NCBI GenBank assembly: GCA_958295895.1 | Contig: CATQHI010000008.1 | Location: 183,663 to 247,662, forward strand | Length of the DNA stretch: 64,000 bases | Direction: 5' to 3' | Origin: Saprospiraceae bacterium | GTDB taxonomy: Bacteria; Bacteroidota; Bacteroidia; Chitinophagales; Saprospiraceae | Shown: one piece after another, positions 61,217 through 64,000 of the stretch | Position numbering within the stretch: position 1 is the stretch's first letter | Layout: each line of letters starts with the position of its first letter | The notes under the pieces: generated by a model | What the model saw: only the letters and a program-made list of their open reading frames with translations | Databases searched by the model: none | What the model was told of the DNA's origin: nothing | Made by a program: the position numbers and the translations under genes

Positions 61217-62482
61217 ATGCTTTCTACCCGCGGCCGTAAGAAGGCCACCGAACCCCTCCGTCCTGACTTCGCCCTCTTCGAGCGGGCCCAGGAGAATCTC
61301 TACACCCCTGATAATACCGACGGGGCTATCACCCTCTGTATCGCCGAAAACCTGCTCCAGTGGGAGGCGATGCGTGATAAACTCCAAGACATCGCCACCC
61401 AGCGCCCCTGGCCGGAGTGGATGGCTGCCTACGCGCCGCTGAACGGAGCCCCGGAGTTTCGCGAGGCGGTGGCGCACTTCGTAGGCAAGCACATTGCGGG
61501 CGTGGAGCTGGATGCGGCAAACTTTTGCGCGAGCGCAGGTGCAACGGCCGTGGTGGAGGTGACGGCCCTCTGTCTGGGCGATCCCGGTGACTACGCGGTA
61601 TTTCCTGCCCCGGCCTACCAGGCCTACCGGCCGGATGTAAACAGTAAGGCGGGGCTGGAGCGCTACGATATTCAGGAGTATGCGGCGAAGTTTGGGGTAG
61701 ACTTTCACCCCCTTTCTACTGCCGAACTGGACCGGGCGCACGACGAGCTGGGAGATAAATTTCGGATGCTGGTGCTTACGCAACCGGATAATCCTACGGG
61801 AGCGGTGTACTCCACCGAGCAGTTGGTCACCTTTGCGGACTGGTGCGTCGAGCATGAAATCCACCTGGTGGTAAACGAGATCTATGCGCTAAGTCAGTTC
61901 TCGCGCGGGGAAGATAAGCTGGCGAACCGTTCCCCCTTTACGTCCTTTCTACCCCTGCTGGAGGAGCGTGGTAGCCCCTACCTACACTGGTGGTACTCCT
62001 TTTCTAAGGACTTCGGTATTTCCGGCCTGCGGGTGGGGCTGCTGTACAGTCGCAGTGACGATCTCGTGAGTGCCTACACTAACTTCAACGCGCCGCAGCA
62101 GGTCAGCAATATCACCCAGTGGCTACTAAGCGAGCTGCTCCGGGAGGATGACTGGGTCACCACCTTCCAAGACCGAAATCGTGAGCTACTGACCGAGGCC
62201 TACCTGACCGTCACCGATGCGCTGGACGAGCTGCAGGTGCCGTACACCGCAGCACGGGGGAGCCTCTTCGTATGGGCTGATTTCTCACAGTACCTCCCCA
62301 AGCGTACGCGGGAGGCGGCGGAAGCCTGGTGGGAGCGGGTATTCGAGGAGACCGGGGTACTGCTCACCGCACCGGGAGGGTTGGGGCAGCCGGAGGTGGG
62401 GTGGTTTCGGATCGTGTTTAGCGGGGTGAGTGCAGAGGCGTTATGGGAAGCAATGAGAAGGCTGATCACTTTCGCGCAATAG
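61217..62482 (+). CDS. Pyridoxal-phosphate-dependent aminotransferase class I/II
   Basis: 421 residues, three bases after the Nudix stop. Fold type I aminotransferase: TLCIAENLLQWE, APLNGAPEFREAVA, cofactor-phosphate region SAGATAVVEV, PAPAYQAY, TQPDNPTGAVY with the Asn that contacts PLP, NEIYALSQF, and SFSKDFGISGLRVG with Lys264 as the Schiff-base lysine. The wording is closest to ACC-synthase-like aminotransferases. The substrate is unknown. The stop codon lies in the left arm of the 27-bp inverted repeat. Confidence 0.88.
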   Translation: MLSTRGRKKATEPLRPDFALFERAQENLYTPDNTDGAITLCIAENLLQWEAMRDKLQDIATQRPWPEWMAAYAPLNGAPEFREAVAHFVGKHIAGVELDAANFCASAGATAVVEVTALCLGDPGDYAVFPAPAYQAYRPDVNSKAGLERYDIQEYAAKFGVDFHPLSTAELDRAHDELGDKFRMLVLTQPDNPTGAVYSTEQLVTFADWCVEHEIHLVVNEIYALSQFSRGEDKLANRSPFTSFLPLLEERGSPYLHWWYSFSKDFGISGLRVGLLYSRSDDLVSAYTNFNAPQQVSNITQWLLSELLREDDWVTTFQDRNRELLTEAYLTVTDALDELQVPYTAARGSLFVWADFSQYLPKRTREAAEAWWERVFEETGVLLTAPGGLGQPEVGWFRIVFSGVSAEALWEAMRRLITFAQ

Positions 62483-62545
62483 GTCGAGGCGTTGTACGCC
62501 GAGCACACACTGACCATACTCGGCGTACAACGCCTCGACCTATTG
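62477..62545. repeat. 27-bp perfect inverted repeat between convergent genes
   Basis: Left arm 62477-62503 and right arm 62519-62545 are exact reverse complements with a 15-base spacer. Each arm contains a copy of the 22-bp repeat (also at 28592 and 29741) with its own inner hairpin GGCGT-TGT-ACGCC. It may work as a bidirectional terminator, but there is no T run. The left arm includes the aminotransferase stop. Confidence 0.85.
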
Positions 62546-62547
62546 GG

Positions 62548-63726
62548 TTACGCCGCCACGGCCACCGCAGCAGCCAGAGCCGCCTCTAGATCCTGTACCA
62601 AATCCTCCCCATCCTCCACGCCCACACTTAGGCGGATCAGACTATCGGTCAGTCCCACACTCAACCGCTGCTCCCGCGGGATACTGGCGTGGGTCATCGA
62701 GGCCGGGTGGCCGATGAGGCTTTCTACGCCGCCGAGGCTCTCGGCGAGCGTGAAGTAGTGCGTGTTTTTCATGACCTGGGTGGCGGCCTCCTGAGTATCC
62801 TCCTTCAGATCAAAACTGACCATGGCCCCGAAGTCACGCATCTGCCGGGCGGCGATCTCGTGGCGGGGATGATCGGCTAGGCCCGGGTAGTACACATTGG
62901 CCACCAGCTCGTTGTCCTGGAGTACCTCGACAATCTTGCGGGCATTCTCGCAGGCGCGTTGGACGCGTAGGTGCAGGGTTTTAATACCACGCAAGACTAA
63001 AAAACAGTCCTGGGGACCGGGTACGGCACCCACGGCATTTTGCAGGTAGTATAGCCGCTTAGCGAGCTCGTCATTGCGGGTGACGACCGCGCCCATGACC
63101 ACATCACTATGACCACCGAGGTACTTCGTGGCGCTGTGCAGGACCAGATCGGCACCGAGCTCCAGGGGCTGCTGGAGATAAGGACTAGCGAAGGTGTTAT
63201 CTACGCAGGTAAGGATACCTCGCTCCTTGGCTAGGTCGGTCAGCGCCTTGATGTCCACGATGTTGAGCATCGGATTAGTGGGCGTCTCGATCCAGAGCAA
63301 TTTGGTAGCATCGGTGATGGCGGCGTCGACCTTACTGGTATCGCGCATATCGACGAACTGGCTCTTGATGCCAAAGGTACCGAGCACGGCGGTCAGTAGC
63401 CGGTAGCTGCCCCCGTAGAGGTCATCGCTAGCAATGATCTCATCGCCCGGCTCGAAAAGACGGATGATGGTGTCCATCGCCGCCAATCCGCTGCTGAAGC
63501 AAACTCCATGCTTGCCCTTCTCGATGGCAGCTAGGTTCTTCTGTAGCGCCGTCCGCGTAGGATTACCCGTCCGCGCATACTCGTACCCCTTGTGCTCACC
63601 GGGCGATGACTGGGCGTAGGTGGAGGTCTGATAAATGGGCGTCATCACCGATCCGGTCTGGGGGTCGGGCTCCAGTCCACCGTGAATACACTGGGTAGCG
63701 AAGTTGGCATCGTTGCGGGCCTTCAT
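62548..63726 (-). CDS. Cystathionine gamma-synthase/gamma-lyase family PLP enzyme
   Basis: 392 residues from the ATG at 63726; the upstream in-frame extension runs through hairpin repeats. FATQCIHGGLEPDPQTGSVMTPIYQTSTY start, YEYARTGNPTRTALQ, CFSSGLAAMD, the segment WIETPTNPML, DNTFASPYLQQPLELGAD, and HSATKYLGGHSD with Lys201 as the PLP lysine. C-terminal SLGGVESLIGHPASMTHASIP and LIRLSVGVED. It could make cystathionine from O-acyl-homoserine (MetB) or split cystathionine; metH in the window fits methionine metabolism. The Ala/Val-rich tail is unusual. Confidence 0.9.
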   Translation of the reverse strand: MKARNDANFATQCIHGGLEPDPQTGSVMTPIYQTSTYAQSSPGEHKGYEYARTGNPTRTALQKNLAAIEKGKHGVCFSSGLAAMDTIIRLFEPGDEIIASDDLYGGSYRLLTAVLGTFGIKSQFVDMRDTSKVDAAITDATKLLWIETPTNPMLNIVDIKALTDLAKERGILTCVDNTFASPYLQQPLELGADLVLHSATKYLGGHSDVVMGAVVTRNDELAKRLYYLQNAVGAVPGPQDCFLVLRGIKTLHLRVQRACENARKIVEVLQDNELVANVYYPGLADHPRHEIAARQMRDFGAMVSFDLKEDTQEAATQVMKNTHYFTLAESLGGVESLIGHPASMTHASIPREQRLSVGLTDSLIRLSVGVEDGEDLVQDLEAALAAAVAVAA

Positions 63727-63788
63727 ACGTTGGGGTTTGCCAATTAACGCCCCACCCCCCCTATGGTTGGTGTAGTGGGTAGTGCGAA

Positions 63789-63828
63789 GCTGCCTCTGGC
63801 AGCGCCATTGCCCGCAGCCTCCGGCTGC
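63789..63828. repeat. Two tri-loop hairpins
   Basis: GCTGCC-TCT-GGCAGC (63789-63803) and GCAGCC-TCC-GGCTGC (63814-63828), between divergent genes and upstream of a TACCTTTA box (63840-63847). Confidence 0.65.
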
Positions 63829-63852
63829 GACGGCTACCGTACCTTTAGCTAT

Positions 63853-64000
63853 ATGGGTACACAACTGCCTCTACATATTCTACTACTTCTAGCCGGCCTA
63901 GCCACCCTCCCCGCCTGCACCAATTCCCCCGGCTTACATGAGGGGCCCCTTCCCCTCATGACGCAAGACCCCGCCCCCGCCGACTGGCCCCACTACCTAG
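63853..64000 (+). CDS. N-terminus of a lipoprotein, partial
   Basis: The ATG at 63853 lies five bases after TACCTTTA (63840-63847). MGTQLPLHILLLLAGLATLP then ACTNSPGLHEGPL: a lipoprotein signal with the lipobox-like LPAC. The visible mature end DPAPADWPHYL recalls the WPxYxGD start of PQQ-type quinoprotein domains, but 49 codons are too few to decide. The gene continues outside the window. Confidence 0.5.
   Translation, partial: MGTQLPLHILLLLAGLATLPACTNSPGLHEGPLPLMTQDPAPADWPHYL

Overview
The window reads as a chromosomal segment of a GC-rich Bacteroidota, most likely Saprospiria (Lewinella-like). The support is type IX secretion components (a PorP/SprF-like protein paired with an OmpA/PD40 protein, and PorQ), two secreted proteins ending in T9SS type A sorting domains, Bacteroidota-only families (DUF2480, DUF4294), a fused SecDF, and promoters resembling the Bacteroidota -7 consensus TAnnTTTG with no evident Shine-Dalgarno sequences. 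Genes are dense and on both strands. No rRNA, tRNA, CRISPR array or transposase was seen.

Layout. 0-2.5 kb: the tail of a heme-binding-domain protein, a Gfo/Idh oxidoreductase and nadA. 2.5-12.8 kb, mostly minus strand: a truncated DUF805 protein, the T9SS-type OmpA and PorP pair, DUF2480-scpB-marR-hydrolase, the N-degron pair clpS-aat, a peroxiredoxin, an Hpt-like protein and an HscA-like Hsp70. 12.9-16.2 kb: four consecutive genes (MacB-type permease, Sua5/YciO, a small membrane protein, HMG-CoA-lyase-like) all broken by small indels. 16.4-29.6 kb: DUF4294, two divergent lipoproteins, porQ, glpF, an outer-membrane barrel, secDF, a second Gfo/Idh, a DoxX-like protein, a polytopic glycosyltransferase-like protein, parA and a minimal ABC pair. 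29.9-34.7 kb: map-infA-rpmJ-rpsM-rpsK-rpsD-rpoA-rplQ, closed by a strong terminator. 34.8-40.6 kb: metabolic and membrane genes. 40.6-47.6 kb: a secreted-glycan region (GH92, triple carbohydrate-binding-like T9SS protein) and small envelope proteins. 47.6-64 kb: yitT, full-length metH, a T9SS cargo protein, a voltage-gated channel, a sterol-desaturase-like enzyme, an exonuclease/GIY-YIG nuclease, NamZ plus a PRMT-like methyltransferase, pncB plus an NrtR-like Nudix regulator, an aminotransferase, a cystathionine gamma-synthase/lyase-like enzyme, and the start of a lipoprotein.

Functional links: NAD synthesis (nadA, pncB) with a candidate NAD-linked regulator and a palindromic operator; methionine metabolism (metH and the cystathionine enzyme); N-degron proteolysis (aat, clpS); envelope biogenesis and T9SS export; the alpha-operon of ribosomal genes.

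The least expected feature is a dense set of short hairpins with three-nucleotide loops, many of the C(GNA)G type, clustered at gene borders. In three places an identical 23-bp unit combines the hairpin with a promoter-like ATTGTACT. Palindromes of the same kind also make up part of the coding sequence of the NamZ-family gene. Two other short interspersed repeats (15 bp and 22 bp) recur in the window, including inside genes.
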